Shown: positions 6,205 to 14,008 of the stretch, piece after piece
Layout: each line of letters starts with the position of its first letter
Numbering within the stretch: the first letter of the stretch is position 1
From: Hominenteromicrobium gallistercoris
Lineage (GTDB): Bacteria; Bacillota; Clostridia; Oscillospirales; Acutalibacteraceae
Reading direction: 5' to 3'
DNA length: 21,366 bases
Assembly: GCA_019119145.1 (NCBI GenBank)
Contig: DWXR01000084.1
Location: forward strand, 1 to 21,366
Notes under the pieces: generated by a model
The model's database searches: none
What the model saw: only the letters and a program-made list of their open reading frames with translations
Told to the model about the DNA's origin: nothing
Made by a program: the position numbers and the translations under genes

Positions 6205-7212
6205 TTACAAAAGCACCACGCCTTTTTCGGCGCAGATGCGGCGGGTTTCTTCATCCCAGAGGGAGGCCTGCACCTCGCCGATGTGTACCTTGCCGAGCAG
6301 CAGCATGCACAGGCGGGACTGCCCGATGCCGCCGCCGATCGTGAGGGGCAGCTCGTCGTTCAGGAGCATTTTGTGGAACGGCAGCTCGGCGCGCGCTTCG
6401 CAGCCCGCCGTGATGAGCTGCGACCGGAGCGACTCCGCATCGACGCGGATGCCCATGCTGCTGATTTCCAGCGCCGTGCTGAGCGGCTCGTGCCAGAACA
6501 GCAGGTCGCCGTTCAGCTGCCAGTCGTCGTAGTCGGGCGCGCGGCCGTCGTGCGGCCTGCCGCTTTTCAGCGCGCCGCCGATCTGCTCAATGAACACGGT
6601 GCGGTGCTCGCGCGCGATCACGTTCTCGCGCTGCTTCGGCGTGAGGTCCGGGTAGCGGTCCTCGAGCTCCTGCGCGGTGATGAAGAACACATCGCGGCAC
6701 AGCTCCGTCGAAAGGCCGGAGAACTGCCACTTCAGCTCGTCGAGCGTGCCGCAGATCGCGCTGACGATCCGGCGCACCGTATCCTCGAGGAACTCGGTCG
6801 TACGCATCTCGCGGTCGATCACCTTTTCCCAGTCCCACTGGTCGACGTAGATCGAGTGGAGGTTGTCGAGCTCCTCGTCGCGGCGGATCGCATTCATATC
6901 CGCCACAAGGCCGTTGCCGACGAAAAAGCCGTAGTTGTGCAGCGCCAGCCGCTTCCACTTCGCCAGCGAGTGCACGACCTGCGCGTTCAGCGCGGCGGCG
7001 GGGATGTCGAACGAGACCGGGCGCTCGACGCCGTTCAGGTCGTCGTTCAGGCCGGTCGCCGGGTCGACAAACAGCGGCGCGGTCACGCGCTTCAGGTGCA
7101 GTGCGGCGCAGATTTTGACGAGGAAAACATTTTTGATCAGGCCGATCGCCTTCTGCGTCTCATAAAGGCCGAGGCTCGGCGCATAACCTTCCGGAACGGT
7201 AACCCTGTACAT
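6205..7212 (-). CDS. asnA: aspartate--ammonia ligase (asparagine synthetase A)
   Basis: Makes asparagine from aspartate, ammonia and ATP in the cytosol; unlike AsnB it uses free ammonia. At 335 aa it matches the family length (about 330). Colinear family motifs are VVHSLAKWKRLAL, LHSIYVDQWDWEKVI, the RYPDLTPKQRE segment, GRAPDYDDWQLNGDLLFWHEPL, ELSSMGIRVD-like EISSMGIRVDAESL and GGGIGQSRLCMLLLGKVHIGEVQ near the C-terminus, the class II aminoacyl-tRNA-synthetase-like fold. ATG 7212 follows AAAGGGTGG at a short distance; an in-frame GTG at 7221 overlaps that site and is less likely. It has its own promoter about 80 bp upstream. The leader is too short for an asparagine T-box. Confidence 0.97.
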   Translation of the reverse strand: MYRVTVPEGYAPSLGLYETQKAIGLIKNVFLVKICAALHLKRVTAPLFVDPATGLNDDLNGVERPVSFDIPAAALNAQVVHSLAKWKRLALHNYGFFVGNGLVADMNAIRRDEELDNLHSIYVDQWDWEKVIDREMRTTEFLEDTVRRIVSAICGTLDELKWQFSGLSTELCRDVFFITAQELEDRYPDLTPKQRENVIAREHRTVFIEQIGGALKSGRPHDGRAPDYDDWQLNGDLLFWHEPLSTALEISSMGIRVDAESLRSQLITAGCEARAELPFHKMLLNDELPLTIGGGIGQSRLCMLLLGKVHIGEVQASLWDEETRRICAEKGVVLL

Positions 7213-7292
7213 AACAACCACCCTTTTTTTGCAAGATACGCACCCCGCCGGCGCCGCGGCAGAAAGCCGCCGCGCGCAGGGGCGTTTCTGTT

Positions 7293-7321
7293 ATTGTACC
7301 GCAACCGCGGCGGTTTGTAAA
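7293..7321 (-). promoter_or_regulatory. promoter of asnA
   Basis: Minus-strand TTTACA (7321-7316), a 17-bp spacer and TACAAT (7298-7293). Each box differs from consensus at one base. The transcript would begin near 7286 and carry a leader of about 74 nt with a GC-rich hairpin but no riboswitch pattern that I recognise. Confidence 0.8.
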
Positions 7322-7390
7322 GCGCGCCGCCCGGTTTTCCGTGCCGGTTCTGCAGGGTATCGGCGGATTATTTTCTGGGGCTTTCGAAAC

Positions 7391-7423
7391 AAAAATAAGG
7401 CTGTCCAAGCGGGCAGCCTTATT
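7391..7423 (-). terminator. intrinsic terminator of the LTA-synthase-like gene
   Basis: AATAAGGCTGTCC (7394-7406) and GGGCAGCCTTATT (7411-7423) form a 13-bp stem with one G:T wobble and a 4-nt loop. On the minus strand the stem runs into TTTTTG. It begins 4 bp after the stop codon of the gene at 7427. Confidence 0.88.
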
Positions 7424-7426
7424 CTT

Positions 7427-9391
7427 TTATCCGCTTTCCTCCCGGACGACGGCGCTCGAGAGCTCCGTGCCGTCCTCCGCGACCTGCCGCACCGAAACGC
7501 GCGCGTCCGCCGGCAGGTCTTCCGCCGTGCAGGTGATCTTGTTTTCGGAAACGAATGTGGTTTCATACCGCGCGCCGTCGATGTAGATCGCGCTGTACGG
7601 CGTGAAATTCTCGCCGTAGGCGGTCAGCGTATCGCCGCGGACCGCCGCGCGGTACAGCACCACGTCCCGCGTGCCGAAGCGCATGTCCGTCTCCTCGAAC
7701 GGGTTTTCCCCGCCGTACACGACGCGGTCGCCGTACAGCATGTCGTACTGCAGCGTGCGCAGCTCCGTCTCGTAGGCGCCGCTCCACGCGTTCATCTGGT
7801 GGAACTTCGTCAGCGTGCCGTTGTTGATGCCGAGCATCTCCAGCACATGCGACGCGAGCTGGTACGCCTTGACGTCCTTGTCCTCGGCCTCGAGCGGAAA
7901 GTTCGCCCAGACGGCGTATTCCGTCGTGTACAGGTTCCCGCTGTCGAGCTCGCTTTCCTCGATCTCCAGACTCGGCATGTGGTCGCCGTAGACGACGAGC
8001 ACGGTCGGCTCGTCCAGCGCCTCGAGCGCCGCGGTCAGCGCATGCAGGAAATCGTCGACCTCCTGCAGCTGCGTCGCGTAATACTCCATCTCGCTGCGCA
8101 GCGCTTCGTCCTCGATGCCCGAAAGCACCCGGATCCCGTCCGATTCACTGTCGGTCGGGTACGCGCCGTGCGGCTGCACCGAGATCGTGTAGATCAAATC
8201 GCGCGACGCGGTGGAATCCAGCAGGTCGAGGATCTCTCCGGTCAGGATGCTGTCCTTCGCCCAGCCGATCTCGTTGTACTCGACGTCGTTCATGTACTCG
8301 ATCGAGGTGAACGAGTCGAAGCCGAGCTTCGAGAACACCTTGTCCCGGTCGTAGAACGTGGCCGTGTTGTTGTGCAGCACGTGGGTCGAAAGGCCGAGCT
8401 CCTTTAAATTGTATGCGATCGACTCGCAGGTGGTATCCTGCAGAATCGTCTTGTACGGGTATTCGCCGGTGCCGAAGTCGTGGACGTTCATCTGCGTCAT
8501 CACCTCGAACTCGGTGTTCGCGGTGCCCGCGCCGATCGACGGCGCCGTGAAAAAGCCGCTCGGGCCGTTTTCCTTCAGCGCGCGGAAATACGGCACCGGG
8601 TCCTCGGAAAACGTCACGCCCTCCAGATGGTTGACGTCGAAGAACGACTCGAGCTGCAGGAAGATGATGTTCGGCGTCACCTCCGGCGTTTTCGTCTCCG
8701 TTCTGAGCACGTCCTCGGCGATCGCGTGGATCCGGCGGGCCGAGTAATCCTCCGGCCGGTCGATGCCGACGTCGATGAGGCTGCGCGAGAACGTGTAGAC
8801 AAAACCGTACCGCTCGGTGAGCGTGATGACGTCCGTATACGCGTTGCCCGCAAAGCCGGCGGCGAGCGGCAGCTCGGGCAGGAGCGCGACCGAGAGCAGC
8901 AGAATACAGATCGTCACGATGCTGCGGCGCGGCTGCACCGGGCTTTTCGGCGAGCGCTGGTACAGAAGCGCGAGGCCGGCAATGAGCAGCAGCACGGCCG
9001 CGACGAGCAAAATGAACACCGGCACGCTCATGTAGATTCCGATAAACGACCAGTCGAGCTGCAAAATCGCAAAGTCGATCGCCGAGAGCGGCGAGACGCG
9101 GTAGCTCAGCACATACATGTTCGCGATACCGAGGCCCGCCCACACCGCGCCGATCAGCACGGCCCAGAACCACTTCCGCTTCGCGAACATGCACAGCGAA
9201 AGGCAGAGCGTGAGGATCAGCACATTCACAAGAAAGGCGACCGGCCGCGCCGAAAGATACGCCCAGAAGGCGGAAAGGCTCTGCCGGTACAGAAGCTCGA
9301 TCACGATATCGAGCAGCAGCGCACCGAGCAGGCAGCCGAAGGCCGTCCGGTTATTCCTGATAAACGCGCGAAACCGCTTGATACGCCTCAT
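7427..9391 (-). CDS. LTA synthase-like sulfatase-fold phosphoglycerol transferase with C-terminal Ig-like domain
   Basis: A 654-aa membrane enzyme of the LtaS/alkaline phosphatase superfamily. Members transfer glycerol phosphate from phosphatidylglycerol onto lipoteichoic acid or other glycans outside the membrane. Five hydrophobic helices lie within residues 17-172. The extracellular catalytic domain then shows NIIFLQLESFFD (metal ligand Glu249), GAGTANTEFEVM with the expected nucleophile Thr290, a QPHGAYP His408 and VYGDHMPSL with Asp470-His471. After about residue 575 a roughly 75-residue tail (LTAYGENFTPYSAIYIDG and following) resembles an IPT/TIG immunoglobulin-like fold. ATG 9391 touches its AAGGGG tract; GGAAG six bases upstream may act as the ribosome site. 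It has its own promoter and terminator. The exact polymer made is unknown. Confidence 0.9.
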   Translation of the reverse strand: MRRIKRFRAFIRNNRTAFGCLLGALLLDIVIELLYRQSLSAFWAYLSARPVAFLVNVLILTLCLSLCMFAKRKWFWAVLIGAVWAGLGIANMYVLSYRVSPLSAIDFAILQLDWSFIGIYMSVPVFILLVAAVLLLIAGLALLYQRSPKSPVQPRRSIVTICILLLSVALLPELPLAAGFAGNAYTDVITLTERYGFVYTFSRSLIDVGIDRPEDYSARRIHAIAEDVLRTETKTPEVTPNIIFLQLESFFDVNHLEGVTFSEDPVPYFRALKENGPSGFFTAPSIGAGTANTEFEVMTQMNVHDFGTGEYPYKTILQDTTCESIAYNLKELGLSTHVLHNNTATFYDRDKVFSKLGFDSFTSIEYMNDVEYNEIGWAKDSILTGEILDLLDSTASRDLIYTISVQPHGAYPTDSESDGIRVLSGIEDEALRSEMEYYATQLQEVDDFLHALTAALEALDEPTVLVVYGDHMPSLEIEESELDSGNLYTTEYAVWANFPLEAEDKDVKAYQLASHVLEMLGINNGTLTKFHQMNAWSGAYETELRTLQYDMLYGDRVVYGGENPFEETDMRFGTRDVVLYRAAVRGDTLTAYGENFTPYSAIYIDGARYETTFVSENKITCTAEDLPADARVSVRQVAEDGTELSSAVVREESG

Positions 9392-9415
9392 CCCCTTCTT
9401 CCGTAATCAACGCAA

Positions 9416-9444
9416 ATTATAGGACGGTGGCAAAGCAATTTCAA
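9416..9444 (-). promoter_or_regulatory. promoter of the LTA-synthase-like gene
   Basis: Minus-strand TTGAAA (9444-9439), a 17-bp spacer and TATAAT (9421-9416). The -10 is perfect and the -35 matches at five of six bases. The leader would be only about 18 nt, which supports the ATG at 9391. No terminator is visible after the upstream ABC gene, so read-through may also occur. Confidence 0.85.
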
Positions 9445-9482
9445 GCGGTTTCAAAAAATGTTAAGATTTTATTCAGATTGCG

Positions 9483-11237
9483 TCAGGCGAACTGCGCATT
9501 GTACAGCTGCTTGTAGAAAGAATCCTGCGCCATCAGCGAATCGTGCGTGCCGCGCTCGACGATTTCGCCGTCGCGCACGACGAGGATCATGTCGGCGTTC
9601 CGGATCGTCGAAAGCCGGTGCGCGATGACGAAGCAGGTCTTGTCCGCCATCAGCGCGCGCATCGCCTTCTGGATGCGCTGCTCGGTGCGCGTGTCGACGT
9701 TCGAGGTCGCCTCGTCGAGGATCAGGAGCGAGGCGTCGAGCAGCATCGCGCGCGCGATCGTCATCAGCTGCTTCTGGCCCTTCGAGATGTTCGAGCCGTC
9801 GTCGTCGAGCACGGTGTCGTAGCCCTCGGGCAGCGTCATGATGTACTCGTGGATGCCGCACGCCCGGCAGACGCGCTCCACGTCGGCGCGCGTGGCCGTC
9901 TCGCTGCCGTATGCGATGTTTTCAAACACCGTGCCGCTGAACAGCCACGTGTCCTGCAGGACCATCGAGTAATTGAGGCGCAGGCTCCGGCGCGTCAGGT
10001 CGCGCACCGGGCGGCCGTCCAGCCGGATCTCGCCGCTGTCCACGTCGTAAAAGCGCATGAGCAGATTGATGATCGTCGTCTTGCCGGCGCCCGTCGGGCC
10101 GACGATCGCGATCAGCGCGCCCTTCGGCACGTGGAGCGAAAGGTCCTTGATGATCTGCCGGTCGGGCGTATAGCCGAAATTGACGTGCGCAAGCTCGACC
10201 TCGCCGCCGACGGCCCTGAGGTCGACGGCGTTCGCCGTGTCGGCCGGCTCCGGCGGCTCGTCGAGCAGGCGGAACACGCGCTCCGCCGCCGAAAAGGCAG
10301 ACTGCAGCTCGCCGACGATGTTGGCGACCTCGTTGATCGGGCCGCTGAACTTTCTCGAGTACAGCACGAAGGACGAGATGTTGCCGATCGAGATCGCGCC
10401 GCCGAGGTACAGAATCGCGCCGAAAAAGCTGACGAGCGAGAGCGAAAGGTTGTTGACGAAGTTGACCGAGGGGCCGACCAGGCTGCCGTAATAGTCGGCC
10501 TTGTAGTACGCCTCGACGGTCTCGTCGTTCTGGCGGTCGAGCTTTTCGATTGTGTGCTCCTCCTGACTGTAGGCGCGCAGCGTCTTCTGCCCGCTGATCA
10601 TCTCCTCGACGAAGCCGTTCAGCTCGCCGAGCTTCGCGGAGCGTTTGCGGAACAGCGGGCGCGTGAAGCCGGTGATCTTTTTCGTGAGCAGGAACGAAAG
10701 CGGGACCGTCACGACGAACACGAGCACGAGCACCGGCGAAATCGCCAGCATCATGGCGAGCGCGCCGACGACCGTCACGACGCTCGCGAAGACCTGCACG
10801 ATGTCGTTCGAGAGCGAGGTGTTGATCGTGTCGATATCATAGGAAATGCGGCTCAGGATGTCGCCGGTCTGGTTCGTGTCGAAGTAGCCGACCGGCAGCT
10901 CGGTGAGCTTGTTGAACACGTCGCGCCGCATCGTGTTGACGACCCGGCGGCTGATGACGATCATGAGCCTTGTCAGCGCGTAGGACAGCACGGCCGAGGC
11001 GATGTACAGGAGCACCATCAGGACCGAATAAAACCCGACGCTCGAGAAATCGACCTTGCCGGTGCCGAGCTCCATCGCGTCGACCGCAAGGCCGGAGACG
11101 TACGGGCCCGCGAGCGCGAGCAGGTTGCCGCCGATGCTCAGCAGAATGCAGGTGATAAGCAGCATTTTGTAGCGCAGCAGGTACGGCAGCAGGCGCGAAA
11201 GGATCGCGGTCTTTTTCATCTTGGTTTTCTCTTTCAC
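9483..11237 (-). CDS. ABC exporter half-transporter with the catalytically complete ATPase site (heterodimer subunit 2)
   Basis: A 584-aa fusion of a six-helix exporter domain (about residues 10-325) and an ATP-binding domain (about 345-575). The Walker A is GPTGAGKTT at 380-388. The Walker B LLILDEA includes the catalytic Glu509, and the switch His540 is present in VIAHRLSTI. The signature motif is ISKGQ (484-488) instead of LSGGQ. This combination is that of the consensus subunit of heterodimeric exporters such as BmrCD, LmrCD and TM287/288, which export drugs or lipids. The start is GTG 11237, overlapping the upstream gene's stop by four bases (GTGA) behind GGAGAGGGGG; ATG 11219 is a weaker alternative. 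Translation is probably coupled to the partner gene. The substrate is unknown. Confidence 0.93.
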   Translation of the reverse strand: MKEKTKMKKTAILSRLLPYLLRYKMLLITCILLSIGGNLLALAGPYVSGLAVDAMELGTGKVDFSSVGFYSVLMVLLYIASAVLSYALTRLMIVISRRVVNTMRRDVFNKLTELPVGYFDTNQTGDILSRISYDIDTINTSLSNDIVQVFASVVTVVGALAMMLAISPVLVLVFVVTVPLSFLLTKKITGFTRPLFRKRSAKLGELNGFVEEMISGQKTLRAYSQEEHTIEKLDRQNDETVEAYYKADYYGSLVGPSVNFVNNLSLSLVSFFGAILYLGGAISIGNISSFVLYSRKFSGPINEVANIVGELQSAFSAAERVFRLLDEPPEPADTANAVDLRAVGGEVELAHVNFGYTPDRQIIKDLSLHVPKGALIAIVGPTGAGKTTIINLLMRFYDVDSGEIRLDGRPVRDLTRRSLRLNYSMVLQDTWLFSGTVFENIAYGSETATRADVERVCRACGIHEYIMTLPEGYDTVLDDDGSNISKGQKQLMTIARAMLLDASLLILDEATSNVDTRTEQRIQKAMRALMADKTCFVIAHRLSTIRNADMILVVRDGEIVERGTHDSLMAQDSFYKQLYNAQFA

Positions 11238-12982
11238 GCGAGCACCCCCTCTCCGCCGACGGATTCCGGCCGCCGGTCGCCGATCTGCGAGTCGCCGATC
11301 TCGCGGTAAAGCGGGCAGGTCTCCATCAGCTCGTCGTGCGTGCCCATGCCGATGACGCGCCCGTTCTCCATGACGAGGATCTTTTCCGCGTGCATGATCG
11401 AGCTGACGCGCTGCGCAACGATGATCTTCGTCGCCGAAGCGTAGTGCAGGCGGATCTCCTCACGCAGGCGCGCGTCCGTCTTGTAGTCGAGCGCGCTCGA
11501 GGAATCGTCCAGCACAAGGATCTCCGGGCTGCCGGCCAGCGCGCGGGCGATCAGCAGCCGCTGCTTCTGCCCGCCGGACAGGTTCGCGCCCTTGATGGCC
11601 ACCGGCGCGTCCAGCCCGCCCTGCGCCTGAATGAAGTCGAGCGCCTGCGCGCGGCGCGCGGCCTCGAGCAGTTCCTCGTCCGAAAGGCTGCGGCCGAGGC
11701 GGATGTTCTCGCGGATCGTATCTTTAAACAGCGTGTCGTTCTGGAACACGACGCCGAACTTCGCGCGCAGGTCGGTCGTCGCATAGTCGCGGATGTCGAC
11801 GCCGTCGATCTCGATCGCGCCCGACTTGACGTCGTAGTAGCGCATCAGGGCGCGGACGATCGTCGACTTGCCCGCGCCGGTCGCGCCGATGATGCCGAGC
11901 GTTTCGCCGCGCTGCAGCGTAAAGTTGAGGCCGCGCACCGTGAAGCTGCCGCGGTCGTAGCGGAACGTCACGTCGCGGAACGCGATGTGCGGCGCGTTTT
12001 CCGGCAAAAAGCTGTAGTGCGGCTCGGTCTCGTAAAGCTCGACCGGCGTGTCGAGCACCTCGAGCACGCGGGCCGAGGAGGCCGCCGCGCGGGAGAGCAT
12101 CGTGAACATGCGGTTGATCGCCATCAGCGCGTTCAGCACGATCGTGAACAGGTTCATGAACGCGATGATCTTGCCGATCTCGGTCGTGCCGTTGTTGACG
12201 CGCACGGCGCCCGCCGCGATGACGGCGACGATGCCGAGGTTCAGAAGCAGGCTCATGACCGGGTTGATCAGCGCCATCGTCTTTTCGGCGGTGCGCTCCT
12301 TTTCGGTCAGGTCGTCGTTGACGCGCTTGAAGCGTTCGCGCTCATACGCGGATTTCGAGAGCGCCTTGATGACGCGGATGCCGGTGGCGTTTTCGCGCAC
12401 GACGCGCAGCATGGCGTCCGAGGCCTTCTGCACGATGCGGAAAAGCCGCGCGCCCTTGCGCGAGACGTAGAACGTGATCGCGCCGACAATCGGCAGCGTC
12501 GCCACCATGATCAGCGTCAGAACCGGGTCGAGCGTCAGCGTGACGATCACGCCGCCGACGAGCAGGATCGGCGCGCGGACGCCGAGGCGCTGGATCATGC
12601 CGACCGTCTGGTGCAGAACGTAGGTGTCGCTCGTCATGCGCGAGATCAGCGACGGGATCGTGAACTGGTCGACGCGCTTTTCCGACAGGTACGAGATCCT
12701 GCGGAACAGGTCGTGCCGGATCTGCCGCGTGCAGTCGCGCGCGACGGCGGAGGCCATGCGGTTCGCCGCGATGTTGCCGATCCACGCGAGCAGCGAGCAG
12801 ACGATCATCAGGCCGCCCCACACGCAGACCGGCCCGATCTCCCCGAGCGGGATCAGATCGTCGATGATATACGATAGAATCCACGGAATGACAAGCTCCA
12901 CCAGCGTGCCGCCCGCCTTGATGCAGAAGCCGACGCTCATCCGCGGGATAAACGGCTTCAGATAGACCGCCAGTCGTCTCAA
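11234..12982 (-). CDS. ABC exporter half-transporter with the degenerate ATPase site (heterodimer subunit 1)
   Basis: A 582-aa exporter with a six-helix domain (about 15-305) and an ATP-binding domain (about 332-570). The Walker A is GATGAGKST at 366-374 and the signature LSGGQ at 468-472 is intact. The Walker B ends LDDSSSALD, with Asp493 in place of the catalytic Glu, and the switch His is replaced by Gln524 (AQRVSSI). These are the known marks of the subunit that contributes the non-hydrolysing site in BmrCD/LmrCD-like heterodimers. The start is read as TTG 12982 behind AAAGGTAGGGG; the first in-frame ATG (12940) lacks a ribosome site and would cut into the first conserved segment. It is the first gene of the two-gene operon and has a strong promoter with a palindrome at the transcription start. 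Confidence 0.92.
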   Translation of the reverse strand: MRRLAVYLKPFIPRMSVGFCIKAGGTLVELVIPWILSYIIDDLIPLGEIGPVCVWGGLMIVCSLLAWIGNIAANRMASAVARDCTRQIRHDLFRRISYLSEKRVDQFTIPSLISRMTSDTYVLHQTVGMIQRLGVRAPILLVGGVIVTLTLDPVLTLIMVATLPIVGAITFYVSRKGARLFRIVQKASDAMLRVVRENATGIRVIKALSKSAYERERFKRVNDDLTEKERTAEKTMALINPVMSLLLNLGIVAVIAAGAVRVNNGTTEIGKIIAFMNLFTIVLNALMAINRMFTMLSRAAASSARVLEVLDTPVELYETEPHYSFLPENAPHIAFRDVTFRYDRGSFTVRGLNFTLQRGETLGIIGATGAGKSTIVRALMRYYDVKSGAIEIDGVDIRDYATTDLRAKFGVVFQNDTLFKDTIRENIRLGRSLSDEELLEAARRAQALDFIQAQGGLDAPVAIKGANLSGGQKQRLLIARALAGSPEILVLDDSSSALDYKTDARLREEIRLHYASATKIIVAQRVSSIMHAEKILVMENGRVIGMGTHDELMETCPLYREIGDSQIGDRRPESVGGEGVLA

Positions 12983-13033
12983 TACAATCCCCTACCTTTT
13001 TCCCCGGGGCGGCGCGCTGCCGCCCGCTGCATT

Positions 13034-13051
13034 TAGTTGATTTTGCAACTA
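13034..13051. promoter_or_regulatory. palindromic operator candidate at the ABC operon start site
   Basis: TAGTTG at 13034-13039 and CAACTA at 13046-13051 are perfect inverted 6-bp arms around a 6-bp centre. The site abuts the -10 box and covers the expected start of transcription, the place for a repressor. Its size and TAGTTG/CAACTA arms resemble MarR-family operators, which often control such ABC pairs. No regulator gene is present in the window. Confidence 0.55.
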
Positions 13052-13079
13052 TTTTAGCACACATTCCATACGATTGCAA
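13051..13079 (-). promoter_or_regulatory. promoter of the ABC exporter operon
   Basis: Minus-strand TTGCAA (13079-13074), a 17-bp spacer and TAAAAT (13056-13051). Transcription would start near 13044, inside the palindrome, about 62 nt before the TTG start. Confidence 0.78.
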
Positions 13080-13165
13080 GAGGGGGAACGCGGGTTTTTG
13101 CGGCGCGCCCGCACCTTGCCGCACCGGGCGGCGGCCGGCGAAAGCGGCGGCGCATGCGAAAATCC

Positions 13166-13194
13166 TTGACTTCCCCGCCCCGCTGTGCTACAGT
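13166..13194 (+). promoter_or_regulatory. promoter of the nucleoside phosphorylase operon
   Basis: TTGACT (13166-13171), a 17-bp GC-rich spacer and TACAGT (13189-13194), about 35 bp before the ATG at 13229. The leader would be about 28 nt. Confidence 0.75.
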
Positions 13195-13228
13195 ATGAAA
13201 AATATATCTGAAAAGGAGCGGATAACCC

Positions 13229-13999
13229 ATGCTTCACACGGATTTCGATCCCGTTCGAACCGCCGTCATCAACCCGGAACAAACCATTGAGAAGGTCGCG
13301 GACATGCCGGCGGGCATGATCGGCGTTTTCTCGCAGAAAATCGTCAACGCCTATGTGGAACGCACCGGCAGCACGCAGATCGGCGCCTTCAACAGCTGCA
13401 TGGGTCCGATGCCGATTTACCGCTGCACCCTGCCGGACGGCTTTACGTTCGCGTTCGTCAGCATGCCGGTCGGCGGGCCGTCCGCCACGGGCCTGCTCGA
13501 GGAGGCCTACGCGATGGGCGTGCAGCAGTTCCTCGCTTTCGGCTGCTGCGGCGCGCTCGACCACTGGGTCACGGCCGGGCACATCCTTGTGCCGGAGGCC
13601 GCCGTGCGCGACGAGGGCACCTCGTACCACTACCTGCCGCCCGCGGAGGAGATCGCGCTGCAGTCCGCCTGCGTAGACGCGGTTTGCGGCGCGCTTGAGG
13701 CGCTTAAAGTGCCGTTCGCACGCACCAAGACCTGGACGACCGACGGCGTCTACCGCGAGACGCGCGGCAAGGTCGAAAAGCGCCTGCAGCAGGGCTGCTC
13801 TGTCGTCGAGATGGAGTGCGCCTCGATGGCGGCCGCCGCCGAATTCCGCGGCAAGCCCTTCGCGCAGTTCCTCTGGGCGGCCGATTCGCTCTCGGGCGAG
13901 GAATGGGACAAGCGCATCCTCGGCAACTTCAACCTTGAAAACGGCGCGATCTACATGGAGATCGCCGTTCAGGCCCTGCGCCGCATGGCGCAGCTTTGA
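13229..13999 (+). CDS. nucleoside phosphorylase (PNP/uridine phosphorylase family)
   Basis: A 256-aa cytosolic enzyme of the PNP_UDP_1 family, which splits nucleosides with phosphate into a base and ribose-1-phosphate. Visible motifs are MPVGGPSAT (79-87), FGCCGALDHWVTAGHILVP (104-122) in place of the usual GTCGGL type, TKTWTTDGVYRET (166-178) as in uridine phosphorylases, and the nucleoside-binding VEMECASM with Glu194-Met195-Glu196. ADSLSGEEWDK (218-228) follows. Length fits the family. Start ATG 13229 follows AAAAGGAG at about 10 bp. The neighbouring CCG protein starts 9 bp after the stop and is probably translationally coupled. Whether uridine, a purine nucleoside or a modified nucleoside is the substrate cannot be told. 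Confidence 0.9.
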   Translation: MLHTDFDPVRTAVINPEQTIEKVADMPAGMIGVFSQKIVNAYVERTGSTQIGAFNSCMGPMPIYRCTLPDGFTFAFVSMPVGGPSATGLLEEAYAMGVQQFLAFGCCGALDHWVTAGHILVPEAAVRDEGTSYHYLPPAEEIALQSACVDAVCGALEALKVPFARTKTWTTDGVYRETRGKVEKRLQQGCSVVEMECASMAAAAEFRGKPFAQFLWAADSLSGEEWDKRILGNFNLENGAIYMEIAVQALRRMAQL

Positions 14000-14008
14000 G
14001 GTGCGGCC

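Noticed and set aside
7213..7292. Possible T-box or riboswitch before asnA
   Set aside because: The leader is only about 74 nt and lacks a T-box sequence or specifier stem; only a generic GC-rich hairpin is seen.
6181..7320. 379-codon frame opposite asnA
   Set aside because: It is the antisense shadow of a gene whose identity as asnA is secure from end to end.
13100..13165. GC-rich block before the phosphorylase promoter as a terminator or RNA gene
   Set aside because: Short GCGGG/CCCGC pairings occur, but there is no T-run, no tRNA-like fold and no conserved motif that I can see.
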